Made by a program: the position numbers and the translations under genes. This document shows positions 17,401 to 24,937 of a stretch of DNA of 45,461 bases, in pieces (position 1 is the stretch's first letter; each line of letters opens with the position of its first letter). The DNA is from Lentisphaerota bacterium (GTDB lineage: Bacteria; Verrucomicrobiota; Lentisphaeria; Victivallales; Victivallaceae), in the NCBI GenBank assembly GCA_015061865.1, contig SUVU01000003.1, forward strand, positions 1 to 45,461, in the 5' to 3' direction. The notes below the pieces were generated by a model, which was not told where the DNA came from, ran no database searches, and saw only the letters and a program-made list of their open reading frames with translations.

Positions 17401-18640
17401 GGTCGTTGTCATGGGTTTCGGCAAAATTTGCCATGATCCCGCAAGTATTGCTCACATGGTCAAGGTATTGGAAATATGATGATATTTCATCTCTGGAGTA
17501 GTTCTGAAACAGTTCCGAGTATCCCCAGTCCAACCCCACTCTGCCCAGCAGATCTTCCTGTACCGCCGGAGGCCCGCCGAGACCTTCCAGCAGGAATACC
17601 GTGTCTGGAAATTCGGTGCGGACTTTGGCGATGATGTACTGCCATGCTTCCCGCGGTACCATGTAGCCGGCGTCACATCTGAAACCATCCACGCCGTGAC
17701 GGCACCAGAAAAGGAAAACTTTGGCCATGATATTTTTGACTTGAGTATGGCTGTAATCCAGCTGGCACAAGTCTGCCCAGACGATCCCCCATGCCCCGGG
17801 ACTGACAAATGTTCCATCTTTTTCCCGACGGAAATAATCCGGATGCTCGCATTGGAGTTTGGATGCCCAACCGGTATGATTGACCGGGATATCCATGAAA
17901 ATCCGTCCCCGTCTGGCGTGTACGGCATCGATCAGCTCCCGGAATTGTTCCATCGGGGTCGCCGTGGTATCAAATTCCGCCAGAGCCGGGTCAACCGAAA
18001 AATAATCTGTCGCCGCAAACGGACTGCCGTAGCGCCCCATCCTGCCGAAACATTTCGGTACCGGATGGATCGGCAGCAGCTGCAAAATAGTGCAGTGCAG
18101 CGTGCCGAAAATATGGTCAAGTTTGGAAATCAGGTTGCGGAATGTCCCTGATGGCGGGACTACGGTGTAATTTTCCCGGTCGAGTTCATTGATGATTTCC
18201 GGCATTTCCGGAGAATGGGGCAGATTGGCCCACTTGCCGAATTGGCGCACGAATGCACAATAAATACCGTTGGCAGTTACCGAATTTGCCGGATGGACTT
18301 TCAGTTTGAAGTTATCTCCGGTCGCCCAGATGATCGAACTGCCGTCGTCAGGAATAAAACAGCATTTGGCTTCAAATATCCCCGGTTCCGCCAGCGGGAG
18401 CGTGATTTGGAAACCGGCGGCACTTTTGTCCATTTCCAGATCGTGCCAGTCACCGCCGCGCGGAGTGCGGTTGAATTCGCTTTTTTCAATCATTTCCTGA
18501 CGTTGGATCGCCGATTGACCGATGTTGGTGCGCAGTACGGCTCTGCCTTTGCGGCGGGCCGGGGCAGCGCTCATATAAAAAGTGACTGTTTCACCGGCAA
18601 AAAAGATTTTGCGGTCAGGAGATTTATTTTGCTTGATCAT
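14495..18640 (-). CDS. Two-domain glycogen debranching enzyme: GH13 amylase domain plus GDE_C amylo-1,6-glucosidase
   Basis: The protein has 1381 residues. The N-terminal part holds a GH13 barrel with the four classical regions: DIPVNHTG (250-257), GFRCDAG with nucleophile Asp323, LLEGLGG with acid/base Glu352, and AETHDND (407-413). The C-terminal part, from about residue 1018 with YPWFMDWGRDTL, is the (alpha/alpha)6 GDE_C/GH133 amylo-alpha-1,6-glucosidase domain. This arrangement matches bifunctional debranching enzymes: 4-alpha-glucanotransferase then 1,6-glucosidase on glycogen branch stubs. There is no signal peptide, so it acts on intracellular glycogen. It starts six bases after the esterase stop and overlaps the D-aminoacylase. 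Confidence 0.88.
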   Translation of the reverse strand: MIKQNKSPDRKIFFAGETVTFYMSAAPARRKGRAVLRTNIGQSAIQRQEMIEKSEFNRTPRGGDWHDLEMDKSAAGFQITLPLAEPGIFEAKCCFIPDDGSSIIWATGDNFKLKVHPANSVTANGIYCAFVRQFGKWANLPHSPEMPEIINELDRENYTVVPPSGTFRNLISKLDHIFGTLHCTILQLLPIHPVPKCFGRMGRYGSPFAATDYFSVDPALAEFDTTATPMEQFRELIDAVHARRGRIFMDIPVNHTGWASKLQCEHPDYFRREKDGTFVSPGAWGIVWADLCQLDYSHTQVKNIMAKVFLFWCRHGVDGFRCDAGYMVPREAWQYIIAKVRTEFPDTVFLLEGLGGPPAVQEDLLGRVGLDWGYSELFQNYSRDEISSYFQYLDHVSNTCGIMANFAETHDNDRLAKKGKVYAKLRFLVNALLSRNGAFGFANGAEFFAAEKIDVHGCGGLNFGAADNLCGLIGKLNTLMAYHPAFGSGAKISLIQHGGGNVIAARRYGDNIPELLVLLNLDCEAPAMVNFSATKFTSGTDLLSGRKVTLISHGDLQSVQLVPGEGLCVSFDDFVLPADTAAYPPAVLDMQSQAMAQRTAIHFGGLKQAAAADGKKLLLDPEAFVAEVTGITPPPVTTWEYPHDTGRVVMLPPGDVLLLKSPANFIAGVFCDGKTLVRETSLPYCDGTGEFALLHIPENTANRPRMLTLKFCSFAHGIAEHRESTIMQLAEPDKRMVKLAGKYSDAANHYVFGANNSGGYAMFSAQWGVITGKYDALLAANVNPDYPVDRRVMFTACRAWLVINEFSQELTAATLESYCAHPGNRARWQFLVPDGLGGNLPVTVEFRMALDRNAVELRFRREGNVGDRSMPAKLILRPDVEDRVNHTTVRACDGAEHRFRDAITEIPDGFSFCPNDCALKMQLHGGKFFRAPEWRYMTDLPQERYYGMSDKNDLFSPGYFTVQLAPGEEAVLTAGAGDFSGAHYPAINFPTEIKPEILAGDALSRFVVKRDGLSTVIAGYPWFMDWGRDTLIVLRGLCKFPEFHRKCAQILQRFAAFEKGGTIPNMICGGNDSNRDTSDAPLYLIVAVRDYIEASGDTKFMETDCGGRTMHEVLDSIVDNYRCGTANGIKMDPASGLIFSPSHFSWMDTNYPAGTPREGYPVEIQALWLASLEFLGKNELAQQVKTSIAELFFQNGKISDCLHCAGGVAAAQAIADDHLRCNMLLLITMRAVTDRQKTMQILREAEKLLIPGAIRTLDDADVTYQLPVSLHGNILNDPRHPYQGFYRGPEDTSRKMAYHNGTAWCWPFPAYCEALYLLGGQSSKLRAKALLYSCVDHLENGVIGEMPEVLDGDAPHRPGGCLAQAWSISEFYRVAKILEQK

Positions 18641-18646
18641 CGTATT

Positions 18647-19435
18647 TTATTCCGGTAATTTGCCTGACATGAAAAAATTCAGCACATCCTGAATGTGCCG
18701 ATCCCAGAATTCCCAGGTGTGGGCACCGGGACGTTCAAAGGCAAAGTATTCCGGATACCCGATTCGGGTCATGTGTTTGTTGAAACGGCGGTTGTCGCGT
18801 ATCATAAAATCATCCGTACCGCAGATGGAGAGAATTTTCGGCAGCGGTTTGCCGGATGCCACTGCTGTTTCGCCCAGTGCAAACAAATCATTGCCCTCTG
18901 CTGCCAGACGGGCAGGGGAACCGAATATCCGGCGCAGTTCCGGCCGCCATGAAGCAGAATCTGCTGCCCGGAAGCGGTATTTCAAATCTGCCAGAGTTGA
19001 CAATCCCGCTACCGCAGCAAATTTTTCCGGCAGCCGCAAGCCCAGTTTGATCGCTCCATAGCCGCCCATGGATAATCCGGCGGCAAATGTGTCCGTGCGC
19101 TCCCGGCTTACCGGAAACGAGGATTGAATGAAAAATGGCAGTTCTTCGGCAATGAATGTCCACATTTTTTCTCCGGCAATGGCATCAGAGTAAAAGCCTC
19201 TGCCGCCATCAGGCATGACCACTGCGATCCGGTGGAGATCCGCATAACGTTCAATCGATGTCCGGCGGAACCACATTGTCGCATCGTCGCTCAAACCGTG
19301 AAGCAGATACAGCACCGGGAAGCGTTTTTCCGGCGGCACAGTTGCCGGCTGATATGGGGATTGGGGTAAAATCACATTGACTGAAACCGCCCGTCCGAGA
19401 ACGGCTGATTGGAAATGACATTCTAAAAAAGCCAT
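18647..19435 (-). CDS. Alpha/beta-hydrolase esterase of the EstA/S-formylglutathione hydrolase type
   Basis: A 262-residue serine esterase (esterase D / CE1-like fold). The nucleophile is Ser122 in GLSMGG, the likely acid is Asp in ICGTDDFM and the His lies in GAHTWEFWD. LYLLHGLSDDATMW is the oxyanion-loop region. No signal peptide is seen. The family includes tributyrin esterases, S-formylglutathione hydrolases and carbohydrate acetyl/feruloyl esterases, so the substrate is open; its place in front of a glycogen-debranching gene suggests a carbohydrate ester (inference). The ATG has AAGGAGT seven bases upstream, and a good promoter lies at 19466-19494. Confidence 0.85.
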   Translation of the reverse strand: MAFLECHFQSAVLGRAVSVNVILPQSPYQPATVPPEKRFPVLYLLHGLSDDATMWFRRTSIERYADLHRIAVVMPDGGRGFYSDAIAGEKMWTFIAEELPFFIQSSFPVSRERTDTFAAGLSMGGYGAIKLGLRLPEKFAAVAGLSTLADLKYRFRAADSASWRPELRRIFGSPARLAAEGNDLFALGETAVASGKPLPKILSICGTDDFMIRDNRRFNKHMTRIGYPEYFAFERPGAHTWEFWDRHIQDVLNFFMSGKLPE

Positions 19436-19465
19436 GATATAAACTCCTTACTCTTTTACCAGTGT

Positions 19466-19494
19466 AAAATACAACGCGCATGGCAAAAAGTCAA
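19466..19494 (-). promoter_or_regulatory. Promoter of the esterase-debranching-amidohydrolase operon
   Basis: Read on the minus strand: TTGACT (19494-19489), a 17-base spacer, TATTTT (19471-19466). This gives a short leader to the ATG at 19435. Confidence 0.6.
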
Positions 19495-19510
19495 CCTGAA
19501 AAACTTGTAT

Positions 19511-19538
19511 TTGCGTTATATTTATGCTAAAGTATATA
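19511..19538 (+). promoter_or_regulatory. Candidate promoter of the sugar epimerase gene
   Basis: TTGCGT (19511-19516), a 16-base spacer and TATATA (19533-19538). Alternative registers in this AT-rich stretch exist, for example TTGTAT at 19505 with TAAAGT at 19528. Confidence 0.35.
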
Positions 19539-19562
19539 AATGTAACAGAGGGAAGCAGCATC

Positions 19563-20549
19563 ATGATGTTCAAAAATATTTCCGGAGCAAAAATTCTGGT
19601 TACCGGCGGAGCAGGTTTTATCGGATCGAATTTGACCGATTTTCTGTTGAAACAGCAGGCTCAGGTTACCGTGATTGATAACTTTTCCACCGGTAAAAAA
19701 GAGAATCTCTCTGACGCAGAAAAAAGTGATAAATTTACTCTGATCGAAGGAGATATCAGGGATCCGGAATGTTGTCTGCAGGCGGCAAAGGGCATGAAGT
19801 ATATCGTGCATCTTGCCGCCCTCGGCAGTGTGCCGCGGTCGATCAAAGATCCGGCAACTTCGGTGGCGGTAAATGTGTCCGGATTTGTAAATATTCTGGC
19901 GGCGGCGCAGCAGTGCGGCGCTGATAAAGTGGTTTACGCCTCCAGCAGTTCTGTTTACGGTGATGCTCCGGATTTACCAAAAGTTGAGTCACATACCGGT
20001 AAACCGTTGTCGCCGTATGCACTGACTAAAGCCGTGGATGAATTATTCGCAGAAAATTTTCACCGGGTCTATGGTCTGGATTCGGTGGGGCTGCGTTTTT
20101 TTAACGTTTTCGGCAGGCGGCAGGATCCGCACGGTGCTTATGCGGCGGTGATCCCGAAATTTGCCGCTGCGCTGCTGCAGCACTCTGCGCCGGTCATTAA
20201 CGGTGATGGTTCATTCAGCCGGGATTTTACCTATGTTGACAACGTGCTTCAGGCGATTGCCCTGGCGGTTGCGACGGAAAATCGCGAAGCTGTCAATCAG
20301 GTTTACAATGTCGCCTGCGGCGGACGGATGACTTTGACTGAATTATTCGAATCTCTGCGACAGCATCTTGCCGTGTTTGACCCTGAAATCGCCGGAGTAG
20401 TGCCGCAATATGGAACGGAGCGTGCCGGAGATATTCCGCACAGTCTTGCCGACATCAGCAAAGCTGTCCGACTGCTCGGTTATAAACCGGAATTCAGCGC
20501 TGCACAGGGAATCGCTGAAACGGCGAAATGGTATTTCGATAATTTATAA
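19563..20549 (+). CDS. UDP-hexose/UDP-N-acetylhexosamine 4-epimerase-like SDR
   Basis: An extended short-chain dehydrogenase of about 328 residues. GGAGFIGSN is the NAD-binding loop, YASSSSVYG holds the catalytic Ser and YALTK the Tyr-Lys pair. FFNVFGRRQDP and the later RDFTYVDNV block resemble WbpP/Gne-type UDP-GlcNAc 4-epimerases more than classical GalE. It probably interconverts UDP-GlcNAc and UDP-GalNAc (and/or UDP-Glc/UDP-Gal) for glycan synthesis or Leloir-like salvage next to NahK. The start is at ATG 19563 (or 19566) after GAGGGA; a longer frame from 19524 begins upstream of the ribosome-binding site and is not favoured. It ends back to back with the minus-strand ATPase gene. Confidence 0.87.
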   Translation: MMFKNISGAKILVTGGAGFIGSNLTDFLLKQQAQVTVIDNFSTGKKENLSDAEKSDKFTLIEGDIRDPECCLQAAKGMKYIVHLAALGSVPRSIKDPATSVAVNVSGFVNILAAAQQCGADKVVYASSSSVYGDAPDLPKVESHTGKPLSPYALTKAVDELFAENFHRVYGLDSVGLRFFNVFGRRQDPHGAYAAVIPKFAAALLQHSAPVINGDGSFSRDFTYVDNVLQAIALAVATENREAVNQVYNVACGGRMTLTELFESLRQHLAVFDPEIAGVVPQYGTERAGDIPHSLADISKAVRLLGYKPEFSAAQGIAETAKWYFDNL

Positions 20550-21404
20550 TCACTCCACCGAGCGCAAGAACGGGGCAAGATCGGTTTCCAGTTCGCTGGT
20601 AAGACAATGACATTGAGTTGCAGCGGTCAGAAGCGATATTCCGTCAAATGCCGCTTTGCGCAATTCTGCTGTCAGTTCGGGAGAGCGCAAAAACAGCGAT
20701 TGCCATGTTACCATTTCAATAAAACTGCCGGAAATCATCAGCGAGGTTTGCATCGCCGGCAGTTTTCTGATTCCAACTTCACCGATACGGCTCAGGATCA
20801 ACGTGTTTTTTACCTCAACTGTTCTGGTGATGTCACAATCGACCGGACGGGGTTTTTCCAGCAGATAACTGCTCCACGTCGGGCCGGGCATGGCAACGCA
20901 TTTACCATTTTGAAAAGAGAGAAACATCAAATCGTCAGCGAGGATCTCCCATATTTTGCCTGCTTTGTTGACGGCTGTGCTTTTGCCGACTCCGCTGGGG
21001 CCGCACAAAATACACCCTTTGCCGTTGGCATCAACGGTCAAGCCGCCATGAAACAGGAATATTTCGCGCTTTTTCAGCAGCGGCAGCAGGGAAAGAAACA
21101 TTACATTGCGTGCCAGTTTGATTCTTTTTTCATGTTCTGCCGGCGGCATGGTACAGATTGATACCTGCGGAATATCATTTCCCGGCAGATCGATCTGATA
21201 AATTTGTGAATCAGGGAAATATTCCCGTCGGGTGTCAGGTGTCAGAGCCACGATGTCAAGCAGCATCCTGCTCCCCGGTACTTCGTGCATGTGGTGGACT
21301 TCCCGCAGAATATCCACCAGCCACGAACAGGCACGGTCAGCACAAATGTAACCTGTGCTGCCGTCCGGCAGAGGGAATGAGGCATAAACTTTTTCCTGAT
21401 TCAC
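20550..21404 (-). CDS. HPr-kinase-like / ScmC-like P-loop ATPase
   Basis: A 284-residue protein whose central part holds a Walker A loop, GPSGVGKST (residues 135-143), preceded by FLFHGGL and followed by LADDLMFL. This is the layout of the HPr kinase/phosphorylase C-terminal domain and of ScmC-type relatives found in SynChlorMet peptide-maturation cassettes. The HPr kinase N-terminal domain is lacking, and no radical SAM enzyme, PqqD-like protein or precursor peptide is nearby. It starts with GTG, and its ribosome-binding site TAAGGT overlaps the stop region of nahK nine bases upstream, so the two are co-translated. The function is unknown; a small-molecule or sugar kinase, or a peptide-related ATPase, is possible. 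Confidence 0.7.
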   Translation of the reverse strand: MNQEKVYASFPLPDGSTGYICADRACSWLVDILREVHHMHEVPGSRMLLDIVALTPDTRREYFPDSQIYQIDLPGNDIPQVSICTMPPAEHEKRIKLARNVMFLSLLPLLKKREIFLFHGGLTVDANGKGCILCGPSGVGKSTAVNKAGKIWEILADDLMFLSFQNGKCVAMPGPTWSSYLLEKPRPVDCDITRTVEVKNTLILSRIGEVGIRKLPAMQTSLMISGSFIEMVTWQSLFLRSPELTAELRKAAFDGISLLTAATQCHCLTSELETDLAPFLRSVE

Positions 21405-21413
21405 GGCAATACC

Positions 21414-22502
21414 TTATTTTATAGAGTCATTGAGTTTCCGCATGGCATCAAACTGATCTTCAATGGATTGAGCCAGTTTGATCTGGGTGCGGCAGCGGTC
21501 GAGGTTGTGCTTTTCCCGATGGATCTTGAAGTACACGTCGCCGGAGAGATAATCGGTCAAAAAGCGGATGCCGATTTCCAGCGTGATGAGTTTGCCTGAA
21601 AACGGCAACAGCTCTTTTTCCCGGGCGTTGAGGAAACTGCCGGCGTTGGAGAGGTAACCGCGCAGCAGAGCTTCAAACATTTCAAATCTCATGCCGACTT
21701 TGCTCAAATCGGTTTCATCTTCCGGGGCAGGGCTGGTGCCGGTACGCACCATGTCACCGAAATCGTAATGCGGCAACCCCGGCATGACGGTGTCAAGGTC
21801 GATAACACAAATGCCTTCGCCGGTGAGATCGTCGATAAGCACATTGTTGAGTTTGGTATCGTTGTGGGTGGTGCGCTCAAAAATATTGCCGGCATCTTTT
21901 TCGGCAAGCAGCAGAGAGTATTCCTCTTTGCGTGCCATGATGAAATCCAGTTCCGGTGCCACGTCTGCCAAACGACCGCAGCAGTCGGCTTTTACCGCAG
22001 CTTCCAGCGCCGCCAGACGTTTCGGGGTGTGGTGAAAGTCCGCAATGGTTTCATTCAAACGGCAGGGCAGATCGGCAAGGTCGTTTTGAAACGCTCCGAA
22101 TGCAGCGGCAGCGGCGTATGCCTGAGCGGATTTCTCCAGCACATCATAGGTACGGGCCTGATCCACAAAAACGTAACAGCGCCAGAAGCCGTTTTCGCTG
22201 TCCCGGAAATAAGGGGTGCCGTTGACCGAATACATCACCTGAAGAAAACGGCGGCGGCTGGCGGGATTGGAGCATTTTTCAGCAGCGATTTTTTTCTCAA
22301 TATGTTTGCATACCTGCACAAAGTTATCCATCAGTTTTTCCGGTTCACGGAAAATAGAGGTGTTGATGCGCTGCAGAATATAGGTTTGTTTGGTGGTGGA
22401 CATTTTATAGGTGTCGTTGATATGTCCGGTGCCGTATTTTTCTGCTGAAACGAATTCTCCGTCCAGCAGGAAACCTTTGCTTGCCTCTGCCGCAGTGATC
22501 AT
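21414..22502 (-). CDS. nahK: N-acetylhexosamine 1-kinase
   Basis: An aminoglycoside-phosphotransferase-fold kinase of about 362 residues that closely follows the bifidobacterial NahK/LnpB pattern: GTGHINDTY near the N-terminus, YILQRINTSIF, AFGAFQNDL, the catalytic THNDTKLNN (about residue 210), VIDLDTVMPG (metal-binding Asp), and LLPFSGKLITLE. NahK phosphorylates GlcNAc/GalNAc at C1, feeding the lacto-N-biose/galacto-N-biose salvage route. The start at ATG 22502 has CGGAG ten bases upstream; a TTG at 22535 would add eleven poorly fitting residues. It is transcribed divergently from the PocR-AraC regulator. Confidence 0.88.
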   Translation of the reverse strand: MITAAEASKGFLLDGEFVSAEKYGTGHINDTYKMSTTKQTYILQRINTSIFREPEKLMDNFVQVCKHIEKKIAAEKCSNPASRRRFLQVMYSVNGTPYFRDSENGFWRCYVFVDQARTYDVLEKSAQAYAAAAAFGAFQNDLADLPCRLNETIADFHHTPKRLAALEAAVKADCCGRLADVAPELDFIMARKEEYSLLLAEKDAGNIFERTTHNDTKLNNVLIDDLTGEGICVIDLDTVMPGLPHYDFGDMVRTGTSPAPEDETDLSKVGMRFEMFEALLRGYLSNAGSFLNAREKELLPFSGKLITLEIGIRFLTDYLSGDVYFKIHREKHNLDRCRTQIKLAQSIEDQFDAMRKLNDSIK

Positions 22503-22549
22503 GGTAAAAAAACTCCGTTGTTGGTTGTTGTTCAAACTGTTTCATACTT

Positions 22550-22578
22550 AATATAACGTCTGAATCTGAATTTAGCAA
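22550..22578 (-). promoter_or_regulatory. Promoter of nahK
   Basis: On the minus strand TTGCTA (22578-22573), a 17-base spacer and TATATT (22555-22550). The -35 is overlapped by an inverted repeat (22566-22590). Confidence 0.6.
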
Positions 22579-22590
22579 TAGAAAATTCAG
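22566..22590. promoter_or_regulatory. Inverted repeat over the nahK -35, candidate operator
   Basis: CTGAATTT (22566-22573) and AAATTCAG (22583-22590) form a perfect 8-base inverted repeat with a 9-base spacer, in the intergenic region shared with the divergent PocR-AraC gene. That protein is the obvious candidate ligand (inference). Confidence 0.4.
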
Positions 22591-22668
22591 CTTTGGCTAT
22601 GGATTTTTTTGCAAACGTGGTGTATATTTTTCAAAGTGAAGTGAAATTCATTACAGGGAGTGTGAACG

Positions 22669-23553
22669 GTGTCAACATTGGCGTTGGAATTGTTTTTGAG
22701 TGATGAAGTGCAGACATTGCTGGACGACTTTGCCTCGCTGCTGGACGTCAGAGTGACGTTTTTTTCCCTGTCGGGAGAATTTCTGCGCCGCGGTAAGGCA
22801 ATGCGAAATTGTGAATACTGCCGCATTATTCAGAAAAAACTTTGCGGGATGGAGCATTGTGTCTCCATGGATCACCACAAACGGCATGAGGCTGTGAAAA
22901 AGGGACAGATCATTGACTATCGCTGTCACGCCGGATTGCACGAGTGTCTGGCGCCGGTGATGGTGCGCGGTGTCGTCGCCGGATTTGTGATGTTCGGTCA
23001 ATTCCGGGTCGAGGACGAGGAGCCGCCGGTTTGGGATGACGTGCCTGCTGACATCCGGGCGGAGTTGGAGCGAAGATATTGGGAATTACCCTCGTTTACC
23101 GCTGAAAAACTTCGTGGTGTGCTGGGCGTATTGAAAACTCTGATCGACTATATCGCCGTCCGGGAACTGGCGGTTTTGCAGGGCGATCAGCTCCGTGCGG
23201 AAATCGACAAATATATCGAAAAACACGCCACCGAAGATGTCCGCCTGCCGGATATGGCACGGAAACTGGGGCGGAGTGTTTCCACGATTTCCCAGTTTTT
23301 GCGGCGCAATTACCAAACCAGTTTCAAAGGACTGCTGCTGGATGCCCGTTTGAAAATCGCTGAAAAAGTCTGGCGCAATGATCCCGGTGCCACCGTCGCC
23401 GAGGTGGCTTTTGCCTCCGGCTTCCGGGATCAATTCTACTTCTCCAGGGTATTCAGCCGCCGCCGGGGAATGCCGCCGGGGAAATTCCGCAGTCAGATGC
23501 GTCCGGCCGGCGAGCGCAATATCGTTGAAAATGATGATGTCAGCGAATCATGA
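22669..23553 (+). CDS. PocR-domain AraC-family transcriptional regulator
   Basis: A 294-residue regulator. The N-terminal sensory part (about 1-165) resembles the PocR ligand-binding domain, with clustered cysteines (NCEYC, LCGMEHC, YRCHAGLHEC) that may bind metal or a small ligand, as in PocR-type sensors. The C-terminal part (about 190-285) is an AraC DNA-binding domain with two helix-turn-helices (MARKLGRSVSTISQFLRR; VAEVAFASGFRDQFYFSRVF). It starts at GTG 22669 after CAGGGAG. Divergent from nahK and overlapping the convergent AraM-like gene at its 3' end by 14 bases. It probably controls the nahK operon (inference from position). Confidence 0.88.
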   Translation: MSTLALELFLSDEVQTLLDDFASLLDVRVTFFSLSGEFLRRGKAMRNCEYCRIIQKKLCGMEHCVSMDHHKRHEAVKKGQIIDYRCHAGLHECLAPVMVRGVVAGFVMFGQFRVEDEEPPVWDDVPADIRAELERRYWELPSFTAEKLRGVLGVLKTLIDYIAVRELAVLQGDQLRAEIDKYIEKHATEDVRLPDMARKLGRSVSTISQFLRRNYQTSFKGLLLDARLKIAEKVWRNDPGATVAEVAFASGFRDQFYFSRVFSRRRGMPPGKFRSQMRPAGERNIVENDDVSES

Positions 23554-24832
23554 CATCCAGTGACTCAATGGCGTTGTCCAGTACGCCGAGTTCATAAAGC
23601 AGATCCAGCACCGTATAGCGGTTGCGGATGAGCTGGGCGGTGCGGATGCCGTGACGGAACTGCTCCGGAGTCAACCCGATCGCCGCCGGAGTCACCGGGC
23701 AATTCGCAGCTGCAAGTTTGCGGTACATCTCCTGATAAGGAATGAGACGCTTCTGCATCCGGGAGCGCAGGTCGTCCCAGTTTGCCAGCAATTTCTCCCG
23801 TTGGGCGAGCAGTTTATCTCCTGTCAAATGTTTGTTCAGTGCTGTTTTTTTCGGTTCCGGACCGTAGCAGCCGAGTTTCAACAGCTGATCGATTTCGCTT
23901 TCCCGTTCTGCTATTGACAGACCGGGGCGCATCATTGCTTTGATTTCAGCTGCGGTGCGGGACAACACAAACTCCATCAGCAGCGTCGATGCCAGCAAGC
24001 CGACTCCGACCTTGAAACCATGAGAGACATCTGCCCCGTTGAGCGTCAATCCCTCCATTTCCCAGACATGGCTGAAAAGATGTTCGGCGCCTGACGCCGG
24101 ACGGCTTTCACCGTACATTTGCATACTGTATCCGGTGGCGGCAAGTCCGTTGAAAATATTGAGCATATCGTTCTGGTCGGCAGTCCATTCGTAAATATGT
24201 CCCTGAATGAGTTCCCAGACATCCTGCCGGATCGCTTCCGCTCCGGCATAGTCGGCAATGATCCAGTCCACCCCGGCGGGGATTTTGGTGAGCAAATCGG
24301 CAAAGCCGGATGCCAGCATGTCTGCCGGAGCTGTCGCCAGAATATCCGTGTCTGCACACAACGCTTTTGGGGCAGGGCATTTGACAGTTTTTTTGGAACC
24401 GTTGACCACCAGTGCAGAACCGGAAGCAGTGTAGCCGTCTACCGAACAAGCCGTCGGCACACAGCAGTAGCGGATGTTTTTCAATCCCGAAGCGCACTTG
24501 GTCAAATCATTGATAACACCGGAACCGGCGGCAACCGGAACGGCATCCGCAGGCATCAGTTGAGCAAGCATTTCGCAATAGGAGTATTCCGGGTGCAAAC
24601 GTGGTTCCGCCGGAAAAATGTACGGTTCATACGGATCCAATCCGGCAGCTGTCAACAGCGCATGGGATTTTTCTCCGGCAGCTTTCCAGGTGTTCTGATC
24701 GGCGATTATCCACGGACGGCAGTGGGGGAAATGGCGTTTTAAAATTTCCGGCAGATAAGTGAGCGCTCCCGCCCCAAGAGCAAAGAATTCAGTTTCCAAT
24801 CCGGCGGGAACCGGCACGCTGGGGATAGCCAT
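23540..24832 (-). CDS. AraM-like sn-glycerol-1-phosphate dehydrogenase family protein
   Basis: About 430 residues of the iron-dependent alcohol dehydrogenase/DHQ-synthase-like superfamily. Visible are GSGVINDLTK (NAD-binding glycine-rich strand), VPTACSVDGYTASGSALV and GAEHLFSHVWE plus VSHGFKVGVG, with the metal-binding histidines of this family. The match to AraM/EgsA-type NAD(P)-dependent glycerol-1-phosphate dehydrogenase is by motif only; other polyol-phosphate or sugar substrates are possible. The start at ATG 24832 has AAGGAG seven bases upstream; a longer frame to 24898 runs through the promoter and is rejected. It is transcribed divergently from the PEPCK gene. Confidence 0.78.
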   Translation of the reverse strand: MAIPSVPVPAGLETEFFALGAGALTYLPEILKRHFPHCRPWIIADQNTWKAAGEKSHALLTAAGLDPYEPYIFPAEPRLHPEYSYCEMLAQLMPADAVPVAAGSGVINDLTKCASGLKNIRYCCVPTACSVDGYTASGSALVVNGSKKTVKCPAPKALCADTDILATAPADMLASGFADLLTKIPAGVDWIIADYAGAEAIRQDVWELIQGHIYEWTADQNDMLNIFNGLAATGYSMQMYGESRPASGAEHLFSHVWEMEGLTLNGADVSHGFKVGVGLLASTLLMEFVLSRTAAEIKAMMRPGLSIAERESEIDQLLKLGCYGPEPKKTALNKHLTGDKLLAQREKLLANWDDLRSRMQKRLIPYQEMYRKLAAANCPVTPAAIGLTPEQFRHGIRTAQLIRNRYTVLDLLYELGVLDNAIESLDVMIR

Positions 24833-24869
24833 GTTTTTCTCCTTGTTGGTTACGTTGATACTTTGACAT

Positions 24870-24898
24870 AATATACCGTAAACATCAGGCAAAGTCAA
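24870..24898 (-). promoter_or_regulatory. Promoter of the AraM-like gene
   Basis: On the minus strand TTGACT (24898-24893), a 17-base spacer and TATATT (24875-24870), near consensus. The start of transcription would be about 30 bases upstream of the ATG. Confidence 0.65.
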
Positions 24899-24937
24899 AT
24901 CATTTCAACATTGTTATAAAAATTTGCCTGCGGGAGA

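Noticed and set aside
20550-22502. A SynChlorMet peptide-maturation cassette around the ScmC-like ATPase
   Set aside because: No radical SAM enzyme, PqqD-like binding protein or precursor peptide was found within several kb; the neighbour is a sugar kinase.
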